From Aquincola agrisoli (GTDB lineage: Bacteria > Pseudomonadota > Gammaproteobacteria > Burkholderiales > Burkholderiaceae_C): a stretch of 64,000 nucleotides of DNA. Positions 16,417 through 25,604 of the stretch are shown here, in pieces. The stretch spans positions 62,001 to 126,000 of the forward strand of contig NZ_JAZIBG010000048.1 in the NCBI RefSeq assembly GCF_036621135.1. The letters run 5' to 3'. The notes under the pieces are model-generated. The model ran no database searches. It was not told where the DNA came from and saw only the letters and a program-made list of their open reading frames with translations. The position numbers were made by a program, and so were the translations under genes. Numbering within the stretch: the stretch's first letter is position 1; every line of letters begins with the position of its first letter.

Positions 16417-17807
16417 GGCGGCGTGGCCCGGTAGTGGTGCGCCAGCAGCACGGCGACGGCGCAGGAGGCGATGCGCGTCTCGCGCGAATCGGCGCGGCTG
16501 GTCAGCACGATGGGCACCTTCGCGCCCAGCACGATGCCGGCGGTGGCCGCATCGCCCATGTACTCCAGCTGCTTGGCCAGCATGTTGCCGCTTTCCAGGT
16601 CGGGCACCACCAGCACGTCCGCCTGGCCGGCCACCGGGGAATCGATGCCCTTGACCCGCGCGGCGGCGGCCGATACGGCGTTGTCGAAGGCCAGCGGCCC
16701 GTCGAGGACCGCTCCGGCGATCTGGCCGCGGTCGGCCATCTTGCACAGCGCGGCGGCATCCAGCGTGGCGGGCATGTTCGGGTTGACGGTCTCCACCGCC
16801 GCCAGGATGGCCACGCGGGGGCGCTGCACGCCGATCGCATGCGCCAGCTCGATCGCGTTGCGCACGATGTCGGCCTTCTCGGCGAGCGTGGGGGCGATGT
16901 TGACCGCGGCGTCGGTGATGATGAAGGGACGCGGATAGGCCGGCGTCTGCATCAGGAAGCAGTGGCTCAGCCGCCGCTTGGTGCGCAGGCCGGCGGCGGC
17001 GTCGAGCACGGCGCCCATCAGTTCGTCGGTGTGCAGGCTGCCCTTCATCAGCGCCTCCACCTGCCCCTTGCCCGCCATGCCGGCGGCATGCTGCGCGGCC
17101 GCATGGCTGTGCGGCACGTCCTCGATGGGGAGGCCCGCGAGGTCGAGCCCCGCCTCCGCGGCCAGCGCCTCCAGCCGGGCGCGCGGCGCCACCAGCACCG
17201 GATCGATCAGCCCGGCCGCCCGGGCGTCGAGCGCGCCGCCCAGGCTCAGCACGTCGCAGGGGTGCACGACGGCCACGCGGATCGCCCCCAGCGGCCGCAC
17301 GTGCTCCAGCAGGCGTGGCAGGCCGCTGCCGGCCGACAACCGCACCTCCGGCAGCGTGGCGGCGGCACGCTCGATCCGCTCGGCCGGCGCCGCCACCCCG
17401 GCCTCGCCGTCGATGACCGTCTCGCCGCGCTGGTTGACGCCGGTGCAGGCCAGCGTCACGCGGCGGCCGGCCTCTGACTTGGCCGTCACCTCGACGCGGA
17501 TCGTCAGCGTGTCGCCGATGCGCACCGGTGCGCGGAAGGCCAGCGTCTGCGAGAGGTACACCGTGCCTGGCCCCGGCAGGCGCGTGCCCAGCACGGCGGA
17601 GATCAGCGCCCCGCCCCACATGCCGTGCGCGATCACGCCCTGCCGGCCCGCGGCGTCGGCGTAGGCCGCGTCCAGGTGCGCGGGGTTGACGTCGCCGGAC
17701 ATCACCGCAAAGAGCTGGATGTCCTCGGGCTTGAGCGTGCGCTCGATGCTGGCGCTGTCGCCTACGGCGATCTCGTCGAAGGTCCGGTTGCGCAGGGTGT
17801 TGGTCAT
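16413..17807 (-). CDS. Bifunctional MaoC-like hydratase / phosphate acetyl- or butyryltransferase
   Basis: A 464-residue two-domain protein. Residues 1-150 are a MaoC-like hot-dog domain (SGDVNPAHLDAAYA and GVIAHGMWGGAL, holding the Asp and His of the hydratase motif). Residues 165-460 are a PTA_PTB domain (LMKGSLHTDELMGAV and GADVLVVP-like segment QADVLVVPDLESGNML) that moves an acyl group between CoA and phosphate. With acetate kinase it can make acyl phosphate and ATP. Fusion of these domains is a known architecture in betaproteobacteria. Its ATG overlaps the end of the permease gene. Confidence 0.92.
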   Translation of the reverse strand: MTNTLRNRTFDEIAVGDSASIERTLKPEDIQLFAVMSGDVNPAHLDAAYADAAGRQGVIAHGMWGGALISAVLGTRLPGPGTVYLSQTLAFRAPVRIGDTLTIRVEVTAKSEAGRRVTLACTGVNQRGETVIDGEAGVAAPAERIERAAATLPEVRLSAGSGLPRLLEHVRPLGAIRVAVVHPCDVLSLGGALDARAAGLIDPVLVAPRARLEALAAEAGLDLAGLPIEDVPHSHAAAQHAAGMAGKGQVEALMKGSLHTDELMGAVLDAAAGLRTKRRLSHCFLMQTPAYPRPFIITDAAVNIAPTLAEKADIVRNAIELAHAIGVQRPRVAILAAVETVNPNMPATLDAAALCKMADRGQIAGAVLDGPLAFDNAVSAAAARVKGIDSPVAGQADVLVVPDLESGNMLAKQLEYMGDAATAGIVLGAKVPIVLTSRADSRETRIASCAVAVLLAHHYRATPP

Positions 17808-18931
17808 GTCATCTGGCTGATGGTCTTGCGGAATCGCCGCAGCGACAACAGGAACAGCACGCTGCCGATCGCCAGCAGCGCTGCGAACTGGGGCCACACC
17901 ACCTGCAGCCCCGCGCCACGGTACAGGATGGCCTGGCCCAGCTCGACGAAGTGCGTGGTCGGCGCGGCCAGCATCAGGTCCTGCACCAGCGCGGGCATGC
18001 TCTCCCGCGGGGTGCTGGCGCCGGAGAGCATCTGCAGCGGCATCATCGTCAGCACCATCAGCAGGCCGAACTGCGGCATGCTGCGGGCGATCGTCGCCAT
18101 GAAGATGCCCATCGAGCTGGTGGCGAAGAGGTGCAGCGCGCTGCCGCAGAAGAACAGCGGCAGCGAGCCCTCGATGGGCACCTGCAGCGCGCCCCGCACC
18201 ACCAGGTTCAGCGACAGCGCGGACGCCACCAGCACCACCAGCCCCATCGACCACACCTTGGCCAGCATGATCTCGGCCGGTGTCACCGGCATGACCAGCA
18301 GGTGCTCGATCGTGCCGTGCTCGCGTTCGCGGATCAGCGCCGCACCGGTCAGGATGATGGACACCATCGTGATGTGGTTGATGATCTCCATCAGGCTGCC
18401 GAACCAGGCCCTGTCCAGCGCCGGATTGAAGCGCGCGCGCAGCGCGAGCTCCACCGGCGGCGCGGCGGCGCCCCGGTAACGCTGCACGAACTCGGCCACC
18501 TCGCCGAGCACGATCTGCTGCACCGAGCCGCTGCCCGCGAAGGCCTGGCTCATGCGGGTGGCGTCGACGTTGAGCTGCAGCGCCGGGCTGCGGCCGGCCA
18601 GCACTTCGCGCTGGAAGCCCGGCGGGATGTTGAGCACGAAGGTGTAGAGGCCGGCGTCCATGCCGGCATCCATCTCCCGCAGCGTGATGCGTGCCGGCGG
18701 CATGAAGGCTGGCGGGTAGAAGGCCGCGGCGATGCGCACCGACAGCGGCGAGTCGTCCTCGTCGACGATGGCGATCGGCGCGTTGTGCAGCGTCTCCGGC
18801 ATCGAGGTGGCCGCCAGGTGGATCGACACGGTGAAGCTGAAGACGATCAGCACCAGCATCGTCGGGTCGCGCCACAGGCTCCACAGCTCCTTCACGCCCA
18901 GGCGGTAGAGGTTGGCGAGATGGCGGCGCAT
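17804..18931 (-). CDS. ABC-2 type permease (YhhJ-like)
   Basis: A 375-residue permease. The N-terminal helix (TMLVLIVFSFTVSIHLAAT) is followed by a large extracytoplasmic part up to about residue 170 and then five hydrophobic helices, including the REREHGTIEHLLVMPVTP loop typical of ABC-2 permeases. It pairs with the RbbA-like protein upstream, and start and stop overlap (TGATG at 18929-18933). The E. coli yhiI-rbbA-yhhJ set has the same order. Confidence 0.9.
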   Translation of the reverse strand: MRRHLANLYRLGVKELWSLWRDPTMLVLIVFSFTVSIHLAATSMPETLHNAPIAIVDEDDSPLSVRIAAAFYPPAFMPPARITLREMDAGMDAGLYTFVLNIPPGFQREVLAGRSPALQLNVDATRMSQAFAGSGSVQQIVLGEVAEFVQRYRGAAAPPVELALRARFNPALDRAWFGSLMEIINHITMVSIILTGAALIREREHGTIEHLLVMPVTPAEIMLAKVWSMGLVVLVASALSLNLVVRGALQVPIEGSLPLFFCGSALHLFATSSMGIFMATIARSMPQFGLLMVLTMMPLQMLSGASTPRESMPALVQDLMLAAPTTHFVELGQAILYRGAGLQVVWPQFAALLAIGSVLFLLSLRRFRKTISQMT

Positions 18932-21705
18932 CAGGCGTCCTGCTTCTTCAGCAGCGCGATGGCCGCGCAGACGATCACCGGCACGCTGGCCGCCAGCGGC
19001 CAGAACGCGCCGTGCAGATCGCCGAGCCCCAGCGCCTTGCTGAACACGCCGCGGCTGATGGTGATCATGTGGGTGGCCGGGTACATCTCGCCGATCAGGC
19101 GCGCCGGGCCGCTCAGCGAGGTCACCGGGTTCAGCAGCCCGGCGTACTGCACCACGGGGATCATCGTGCCGATCATCGCGAAGAACATCGCGGCGATCTG
19201 GCTGCGGGTGACGGCCGAGGCCAGCAGGCCCATGCCGGTGGACGCGAGGCAGAAGACGAAGGCGCCGAGCGCCAGCACCGGGAAGCTGCCGGTGACCGGC
19301 ACGCCGAAGAGCGTGACGGCCATCAGGCTCATCAGCCCGAAGTTCAACATCGCCAGCGCCACGTAGGGCAGCTGCTTGCCGAGCAGGAACTCGCTGCGCG
19401 TGACCGGCGTGACGTAGAGGTTGACGATGGAGCCCAGCTCCTTCTCGCGCACCACGGCCAGCGCGGTGAGCATCGCCGGCATCATCAGCAGCAGCATCGG
19501 GATCACGGCCGGCACCATCGCGGGCAGGCTCTTCACGTCGGGGTTGTAGCGGAAGCGCGTTTCCACCTGCGCGCCGGCGGCCTGCGGGGCGAGCCCGCGC
19601 GCGCGGGCCTGCTCGGCGAGCCAGTGCTGGTGCATGCCCTGCACATAGCCCTGCACGGTCTCGGCCCGCTGCGGCATGGCGCCGTCGATCCACGCCCCGA
19701 CCTGCACCGGGCTGCCGCGCATCGCATCGCGCGCGAAGCCCGGCGGGATCTCGATGGCCAGCGACAGCTCGCCGCTGCGCATGCGGCGGTCCATGTCCTG
19801 GTCGTCCGCGATCGGGGGCTTCTCGACGAAGTAGCGCGAGCCCGACAGGTTCAGCGTGTAGTCGCGGCTCAGCGTGGTCTGGTCGCGGTCGAGCACCGCG
19901 TAGGTGAGGTTCTCCACGTCCATCGACATGCCGAAGCCGATCACGACCATGAGGATCAGCGAGCCGCCAAGCGCCAGCGTGGCACGCACGGGGTCGCGCT
20001 GCAGTTCCAGCGCCTCGCGCCACACGTAGCTCCACAGCCGCCGCAGGCTGAAGCGGGCCGGCCGCGCCGGGTGCGGCGCCGGCCCGCCGGGCGCCGGGAG
20101 CACGGGGGCCGGCGCGACGGGTGCAGCACCGCCGGCCTCGACCAGGTAGCCGATGAAGGCCTCCTCCAGCGACGCGGCGCCGCGCCGCGCCACGAGCGCC
20201 GCGGGGGTGTCGCTGTCGAGCACCTTGCCGGCATGCATCATCGACATGCGGTCGCAGCGCTCGGCCTCGTTCATGAAGTGGGTCGACAGGAAGATCGTGA
20301 CCTTGTCGCGCCGCGACAGCTCGGCCAGCAGCCGCCAGAAGCCGTCGCGCGCGACCGGGTCCACGCCGGAGGTGGGCTCGTCGAGGATCAGCAGTTCCGG
20401 GCGGTGCACCATCGCCACCGCGAGCGACAGGCGCTGGCGCATGCCCAGCGGCAGGCTTTCCGGCAGGCTGCCCTGTACCGCCGCGAGCGAGAATCGCTCC
20501 AGCATCTCCTGCACGCGCCGCGGCATCTCCGACTCGGGCACGTGGAAGAGCCGTGCGTGCAGCTCCAGGTTCTGGCGCACCGTCAGCTCGCCGTACAGCG
20601 AGAACGCCTGCGACATGTAGCCGACCCGGCGCCGCGTGTCGATGCGGCGCGGGTCGACCGCCTCGCCGAAGAGCCGTGCCTGCCCTTCGCTCGCAGGCAG
20701 CAGGCCGGTCAGCATCTTCATCGTCGTCGACTTGCCGCAGCCGTTGGAGCCGAGGAAGCCGAAGATCTCGCCGCGGCGGATGCGGAAGCTCACGCGGTCG
20801 ACGGCGACGAAGTCGCCGAAGCGCATCGTCAGCTCCCTCGCCTCGATCGCGATGTCGTGCTCGTCGGCCTGCAGCGGCGGGATGCGCACCGGCGCGTGGC
20901 CGCGCTTCTTGTCCTCGGGCAGCAGGTGGACGAAGGCCTCCTCGAGCGAGGCGCTGCCCGTGCTGGCCAGCAGCCCGGCCGGCGTGTCGCTCGCCAGCAC
21001 CTGGCCGTCGTCCATCGCCACCAGGCGATCGAAACGCTGGGCCTCGTCCATGTAGGCGGTCGCGACCAGCACGGTCACCGGGATGCCTGCCTGCTGCCGG
21101 GCCTGCCGGATGCGGCCGATCAGCTCCCAGAACTGGGCCCGCGCCAGCGGGTCGACGCCGGTCGTCGGCTCGTCGAGGATCAGCAGGTCGGGGTCGTGGA
21201 TCAGCGCGCAACACAGCCCGAGCTTCTGCTTCATGCCGCCCGAGAGCTTGCCCGCCGGCCGGCCGAGGAAGGGATGCAGGCCGGTGCTGCCGGTCAGGTC
21301 GTCGATGCGGCGCCGGCGCTCGGCCGCGTCGTGGCCGAAGAGGCGCGCGAAGAACTGCAGGTTCTCCTCGACCGACAGCGTCGGGTAGAGGTTGCGGCCC
21401 AGGCCCTGCGGCATGTAGGCCACGCGCGGGCACACGGCCTCGCGGTGGCGCCGCTCGGCCATGCTGCCGCCCAGCGCCTCCACCGTGCCCTGCTGTACCG
21501 CACGCGCCCCGGCGATCAGCGACAGCAGGCTGGACTTGCCCACCCCGTCCGGCCCGATCAACCCGACGGTGCAGCCGGCCGGCACGTCGAGGTCCACGCC
21601 GCGCAGCGCGACGGTCCTGCCATACGCGAACCGCACGCCGCGCAGGCTCACCACTGGCGCGCCGGCGGGCGGCTCGGGGGCCACGGGCGGGTCGGCGTCG
21701 TCCAC
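18931..21705 (-). CDS. rbbA: RbbA-like fused ABC protein: two ATPase domains plus ABC-2 permease
   Basis: A 924-residue protein. ATPase 1 (about 20-235) has GPDGVGKSS, LSGGMKQKLGLCCAL and LLILDEPTTGVDP. ATPase 2 (about 285-515) has GSNGCGKST, a diverged signature around LPLGMRQRLSLAVAM and LLILDEPTSGVDP. The C-terminal half is an ABC-2 permease with helices near 585 and 740-920. Translation starts at GTG 21705; no ATG is in frame. E. coli RbbA is a ribosome-associated ATPase, but here the HlyD adaptor, outer-membrane factor and second permease point to a tripartite exporter. Confidence 0.9.
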   Translation of the reverse strand: MDDADPPVAPEPPAGAPVVSLRGVRFAYGRTVALRGVDLDVPAGCTVGLIGPDGVGKSSLLSLIAGARAVQQGTVEALGGSMAERRHREAVCPRVAYMPQGLGRNLYPTLSVEENLQFFARLFGHDAAERRRRIDDLTGSTGLHPFLGRPAGKLSGGMKQKLGLCCALIHDPDLLILDEPTTGVDPLARAQFWELIGRIRQARQQAGIPVTVLVATAYMDEAQRFDRLVAMDDGQVLASDTPAGLLASTGSASLEEAFVHLLPEDKKRGHAPVRIPPLQADEHDIAIEARELTMRFGDFVAVDRVSFRIRRGEIFGFLGSNGCGKSTTMKMLTGLLPASEGQARLFGEAVDPRRIDTRRRVGYMSQAFSLYGELTVRQNLELHARLFHVPESEMPRRVQEMLERFSLAAVQGSLPESLPLGMRQRLSLAVAMVHRPELLILDEPTSGVDPVARDGFWRLLAELSRRDKVTIFLSTHFMNEAERCDRMSMMHAGKVLDSDTPAALVARRGAASLEEAFIGYLVEAGGAAPVAPAPVLPAPGGPAPHPARPARFSLRRLWSYVWREALELQRDPVRATLALGGSLILMVVIGFGMSMDVENLTYAVLDRDQTTLSRDYTLNLSGSRYFVEKPPIADDQDMDRRMRSGELSLAIEIPPGFARDAMRGSPVQVGAWIDGAMPQRAETVQGYVQGMHQHWLAEQARARGLAPQAAGAQVETRFRYNPDVKSLPAMVPAVIPMLLLMMPAMLTALAVVREKELGSIVNLYVTPVTRSEFLLGKQLPYVALAMLNFGLMSLMAVTLFGVPVTGSFPVLALGAFVFCLASTGMGLLASAVTRSQIAAMFFAMIGTMIPVVQYAGLLNPVTSLSGPARLIGEMYPATHMITISRGVFSKALGLGDLHGAFWPLAASVPVIVCAAIALLKKQDA

Positions 21706-21727
21706 GTCGTGCAGGGCCGGATGGCGC

Positions 21728-22804
21728 TCAGCGGCCCACGTTCACCGCCAGCTCGGCGGGCCAGGGGCGCTGCGGGTCGACCCGCACCCAGGCCACGCCG
21801 GGCACGCCGGTCTTGACCTGGTCGAGATGCTCCAGCAGCAGCGCCCGGTCGATGCGCGCCTTGACGCGGAACATCAGCTTCTGCCGCTCGCTGGCGGTCT
21901 CCACCGTCTTGGGCGTGAACTGCGCGGTGGCCGCGACGAAGCTGACCCGGGCCGGGATCACGTAGCCCGGCGCCGCGTCCAGCAGCAGCCGCACCTCGCT
22001 GCCCAGCGCCACCCGGCCGGCGACGGTCTCGGGCAGGAAGAAGCTCATGTAGACGTCCGACAGATCGACCAGGTTCATCACCTTGCCGCCGCCGGCCAGC
22101 ACCTCGCCCGGCTGCGCGACGCGGTACTGCACGCGCCCGTCCCGCGGTGCGGTGAGCAGGCTGTCGGCGATGTCCGATTCGATGCGCGCGATGGTGGCCT
22201 CGGCCGCTGCGACCGCCGACACCGCGCCCACGTGCTGGGCGCGTGCCGCATCGATCGCGGCCTGGGCCGCGGCGACCTGCGCGCGCGCCGCACCGAGCGC
22301 GGCCTGCGCGTTGCGCACCCGGGCGCGGTCGTCGTCCAGCTCCTGCACCGACGAGGCGCCCTCGCGCGCCAGCGTCTCGGAGCGGGCCAGCCGGCGCCGG
22401 GCCGCATCGAGCTCGCTCTCGCGCTGCGCGACGGTGGCCTCGACCGAGTGCTTGTCGCTCGTGCGCATGGCCACCTGGGCATCGGCCGCCGCCACGCCGG
22501 TCACGGCCTGCTGCTGCCGGGCACGGGCCTCGTCGCGCTGGGCCTCCAGCGACTGCACCCGCATCCGCGCGAGCGGCTGCCCTGCCTTGACGAAGGCGCC
22601 CTCCTCGACCAGGATCTCCTGCAGCCGGCCGGGCAGCTGGGTGGCGACGTCGACCTCGGTGGCCTCGATGCGGCCGTTGCCGCTCGCGAAGCCTTCGCCC
22701 GGCCCGCGGGGCTGGCGCTGCTGCCACGCCGAGTAGCCGGCCACGGCCAGCGCCAGCACGATGGCCGCGGGCAGCAGGCGGTTGCGCAGGAGAGGGTTCA
22801 TCAC
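21728..22804 (-). CDS. HlyD-family periplasmic adaptor (YhiI-like)
   Basis: A 358-residue membrane-fusion protein. One N-terminal helix (LLPAAIVLALAVAGYSAW) anchors it. The lipoyl halves are around GNGRIEATEVDVATQLPG and LTAPRDGRVQYRVAQPGEVL, with an alanine- and arginine-rich coiled-coil hairpin between (about 85-205). It should link the inner-membrane ABC parts to the outer-membrane factor. Its start overlaps that gene's stop by 4 bases. Confidence 0.92.
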   Translation of the reverse strand: MMNPLLRNRLLPAAIVLALAVAGYSAWQQRQPRGPGEGFASGNGRIEATEVDVATQLPGRLQEILVEEGAFVKAGQPLARMRVQSLEAQRDEARARQQQAVTGVAAADAQVAMRTSDKHSVEATVAQRESELDAARRRLARSETLAREGASSVQELDDDRARVRNAQAALGAARAQVAAAQAAIDAARAQHVGAVSAVAAAEATIARIESDIADSLLTAPRDGRVQYRVAQPGEVLAGGGKVMNLVDLSDVYMSFFLPETVAGRVALGSEVRLLLDAAPGYVIPARVSFVAATAQFTPKTVETASERQKLMFRVKARIDRALLLEHLDQVKTGVPGVAWVRVDPQRPWPAELAVNVGR

Positions 22805-24297
22805 GGCGGTGCGTGCGCCGACGCGGCGGGCGGGCCGGGCGGCGGATCGGTGGCGGCGACCTCGCGCGAGCCCCCGCCCAGCGCGGCATACAGCGCCACG
22901 CGGGCGGAGAGCAGTGCACGCTGCGTCTGCACCAGCTGCTGGCCGGCGGCCAGCAGGTCGCGTTGCGCATCGAGCACTTCGAGGAAGGTGGCCGACCCGG
23001 CGTCGTAGCGCAGCTGCGCGAGCCGGGCGCGCTCGGCCTGCGACGCCAGCGCCTCGCGTTCGGCGAGCAGCTGCTCGCCCAGCCAGCGCTGCGCCGAGAG
23101 GGCATCCGCGACCTCGCGGAACGCGGTCTGCACGGCGGTCTCGTAATCGGCCACGGCCAGGTCGCGGCGCAGTGCGGCCAGGTCGAGGCCGGCCTGCCGC
23201 CGCCCGCCGTCGAAGACCGGCAGCAGCACGCTCGGCGCAAAGGCCCAGGCCCGGCTGCCGGAGGCGAAGAGGCCGTCGAGCGCCGCGCTGGCCGTGCCCA
23301 CGCTGCCGGTGAGCGTGATGCGCGGGAAGAACGCCGCGCGCGCCGCGCCGATGTCCGCCTGCGCGGCCCGCAGGCGGTGCTCCGCGGCGACGATGTCGGG
23401 CCGGTCCTGCAGCAGGTCCGACGGCAGGCCGGCGCGCAGCGGCGGCACCGTCGAGGCATCGTCCAGGCGGCTGCCGTCGGCCGGCAGCTCGATCGGCGCG
23501 CCGACCAGCAGGGCCAGCGCGTGGGCCTGCGCCGCACGGGCCTGCGCCAGCTGCGCGGCCAGCGCGCGGGCCTGCGTGGCCAGCGTCTGCACCTGGGCCA
23601 GCTCCAGCCGGGAGACCGCGCCGACCTCGAAGCGACGCCGGAAGATCCGCAGCGATTCATCGCGGCTGCGCACGGTCTGCCCGGCCAGCGCGACACGCTC
23701 GTCGAGCTCGCGCAGCACGAGGTAGCCCTGGGCCACCTGCGTGACCAGCACCATCGTGAGAGCGCGGCGCGCGGCGTCGCTGGCGAGGTAGCGTTCCAGC
23801 GCGGCCGCCTGCAGGCTGCGCACGCGACCCCAGAAATCCAGCTCCCACGCGGCCAGCCCCAGGCCCGCTCGGTACTCGCCGGCGGTCACCGGCCGGCCGC
23901 TGGCGTTGAGGTCGCCCGGCAGGCGTGCGCGGCTGGCCTCGGCGGACACGGCCAGCGCAGGCAGGGCATCGGCCCGCTGCAGGCCGTAGGCGGTACGCGC
24001 CTCCTGCACACGCAGCACGGCGCGGCGCAGGTCGCGGTTGTTCGCGAGCGCCAGCACGACGAGCCGCTGCAGCTGCGCGTCGCCGAAGGCCTGCCGCCAG
24101 GCCAGCCCGGCGGCGTCCGCGGCACCGGCCGCCGCGGGGGCGGCCTCGGGGTAAGCGGCCGGCACCGGCAGCGGCGGCACCACGGGCGGCGGGGCCACCG
24201 AGGCGCAGCCCGCCAGCATCGCGAGGGCCAGCGCGGCGAGGCCCGGCACCTGCGTCGGTTCAGACCAGGCGGTGGACGCGCGCGGCGTCGGTGTCAT
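22801..24297 (-). CDS. Outer-membrane factor (NodT/TolC-like efflux lipoprotein)
   Basis: A 498-residue RND/ABC outer-membrane channel lipoprotein. The leader ends ALAMLAGC, a lipobox with Cys about residue 31. Two OEP repeats follow (about 60-270 and 280-480), with WELDFWGRVRSLQAAALERY in the first and RPDIVAAEHRLRAAQADIGA in the second. GAAGGAG precedes the ATG. First gene of the operon under the FNR-like site at 24367. Confidence 0.93.
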   Translation of the reverse strand: MTPTPRASTAWSEPTQVPGLAALALAMLAGCASVAPPPVVPPLPVPAAYPEAAPAAAGAADAAGLAWRQAFGDAQLQRLVVLALANNRDLRRAVLRVQEARTAYGLQRADALPALAVSAEASRARLPGDLNASGRPVTAGEYRAGLGLAAWELDFWGRVRSLQAAALERYLASDAARRALTMVLVTQVAQGYLVLRELDERVALAGQTVRSRDESLRIFRRRFEVGAVSRLELAQVQTLATQARALAAQLAQARAAQAHALALLVGAPIELPADGSRLDDASTVPPLRAGLPSDLLQDRPDIVAAEHRLRAAQADIGAARAAFFPRITLTGSVGTASAALDGLFASGSRAWAFAPSVLLPVFDGGRRQAGLDLAALRRDLAVADYETAVQTAFREVADALSAQRWLGEQLLAEREALASQAERARLAQLRYDAGSATFLEVLDAQRDLLAAGQQLVQTQRALLSARVALYAALGGGSREVAATDPPPGPPAASAHAPP

Positions 24298-24338
24298 CCC
24301 GCTCCTTCAGACTCCAGGGATCGCCCTGGGCGGCGCTG

Positions 24339-24380
24339 AGCCTAAAGGGGTGGGTGGCCGGGGCGCTTGATCCAGGTCAA
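24339..24380 (-). promoter_or_regulatory. FNR/Anr-type box and class II promoter
   Basis: TTGATCCAGGTCAA at 24367-24380 matches the FNR/Anr consensus TTGAT-N4-ATCAA with one change. Reading toward the minus-strand operon, TAGGCT at 24344-24339 lies where a -10 box would fall if the site is centred at -41.5, giving a start near 24332 and a leader of about 35 bases. This is the class II geometry of FNR-activated promoters. The motif and spacing are seen; oxygen control is inferred, helped by acetate kinase, phosphate acetyltransferase and Usp in the operon. Confidence 0.65.
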
Positions 24381-24390
24381 CCGCACAGCC

Positions 24391-25377
24391 TCAGGCCCCG
24401 CGCGGGTACAGCCCGCGCACCTGCGCATGCAGCCGGGCGAGGCCCAGCAGCGCATCGATGCAGGGCGTGGCCACGCCCACGTGCCGGCCGATCTCCTGCA
24501 CCGCGGCGACGATCGCGTCCAGCTCCACCGGGCGGCCGGCCTCGACGTCCTGCAGCATCGAGGGCTTGACCGCGCCGAGCCGCGCGGTCAACGCGTGCCG
24601 GTCCTCGGGCGTCTGGGCCACCGCGCAGCCGATGCGCTCGCCGATCGCCGCGGCCTCCGCCATCGCCGCGGAGCAGAAGCCGCGCACCAGCGGGTCGGCG
24701 AGCACGCGGTCGATGGTGGCGCCGGTGAGGGCGGCCACCGGGTTCATCGTCAGGTTGCCCCACAGCTTGAACCAGATGTCGTGGCGCACATCGGCCGAGG
24801 CCCGGGCCTCGAAGCCCGCGCGGCCCAGCAGCCCGGCGATGCGCTGCGCGCGCTCGCTCAGGCCGCCGGCCGGCTCGCCGACGATCAGCCCCAGGCCCAC
24901 GCCGTGCCGCACCACGCCTGGCTCGGCCGTCGAGGCGCTGGCATGCACCACGCAGCCCACCACCTGCCGCAGCGGGATCGCACGGGCGATCGCACCGCCC
25001 GGATCGACGCTGGCCAGCGGTGCCGACCCGAAGCCCGGCCGCCCCTGGCAGAACCACCAGGGCACGCCGTTCATCGCCGGCAGCACCACGGTGTGCGGGC
25101 CGAGCAGCGGCGCCAGGCCGGCGGCCACCGCGGTGAGCGCCGGACCCTTGACGGCGATGACGACGAGGTCCTGCACGCCCAGCTCGGCCGGCCGGTCGGT
25201 GGCCTCCGCCGGCGCCCGCACCAGCATGCCGCCGCTGTGCAGCCGCCAGCCGTGCTCGCGCAGCGCCGCCAGCGTGGCCCCGCGCGCGACGGCGCTGACC
25301 TGGGTGCTGCCCTCCAGCGCCAGCCGCGTGCCGATGAAGCCGCCGATCGCGCCCGCGCCGACGATGCAGACCTTCAT
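24391..25377 (-). CDS. panE: 2-dehydropantoate 2-reductase (ketopantoate reductase family)
   Basis: About 328 residues from MKVCIVGAGAIGGFIGTRLA, an NADPH-binding Rossmann start. The catalytic Lys is in WFKLWGNLTMNP and the Glu near VEAGRPVELDAIV. The enzyme makes pantoate for coenzyme A, but the family also contains reductases of other 2-oxo acids. Reading frames from ATG 25425 or 25431 would add 16-18 residues of unstructured leader; ATG 25377 was chosen from the family N-terminus. It stands alone between the exporter operon and the divergent lipoprotein pair. Confidence 0.85.
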   Translation of the reverse strand: MKVCIVGAGAIGGFIGTRLALEGSTQVSAVARGATLAALREHGWRLHSGGMLVRAPAEATDRPAELGVQDLVVIAVKGPALTAVAAGLAPLLGPHTVVLPAMNGVPWWFCQGRPGFGSAPLASVDPGGAIARAIPLRQVVGCVVHASASTAEPGVVRHGVGLGLIVGEPAGGLSERAQRIAGLLGRAGFEARASADVRHDIWFKLWGNLTMNPVAALTGATIDRVLADPLVRGFCSAAMAEAAAIGERIGCAVAQTPEDRHALTARLGAVKPSMLQDVEAGRPVELDAIVAAVQEIGRHVGVATPCIDALLGLARLHAQVRGLYPRGA

Positions 25378-25604
25378 GCGCGGCGCCTCGTTCTGCGGCG
25401 CTGCCGCGCCGGCTTGCGAATCCATGTGCATCCCTTCGTTGTTCCACACCACGCCGGCATTCTGATGGCGAAGCTAGGGATGCAGCCGCCGGGGCGCACC
25501 GCGTTTAGTCCATGGATCCCAAACCGGGCCTGGGATTTGTACGCCTGCGCGCCCGGGGCCAGCGGCGTACAAGCAGCCCCCGGTGCGGAGCGCGAGGAGC
25601 GGCC

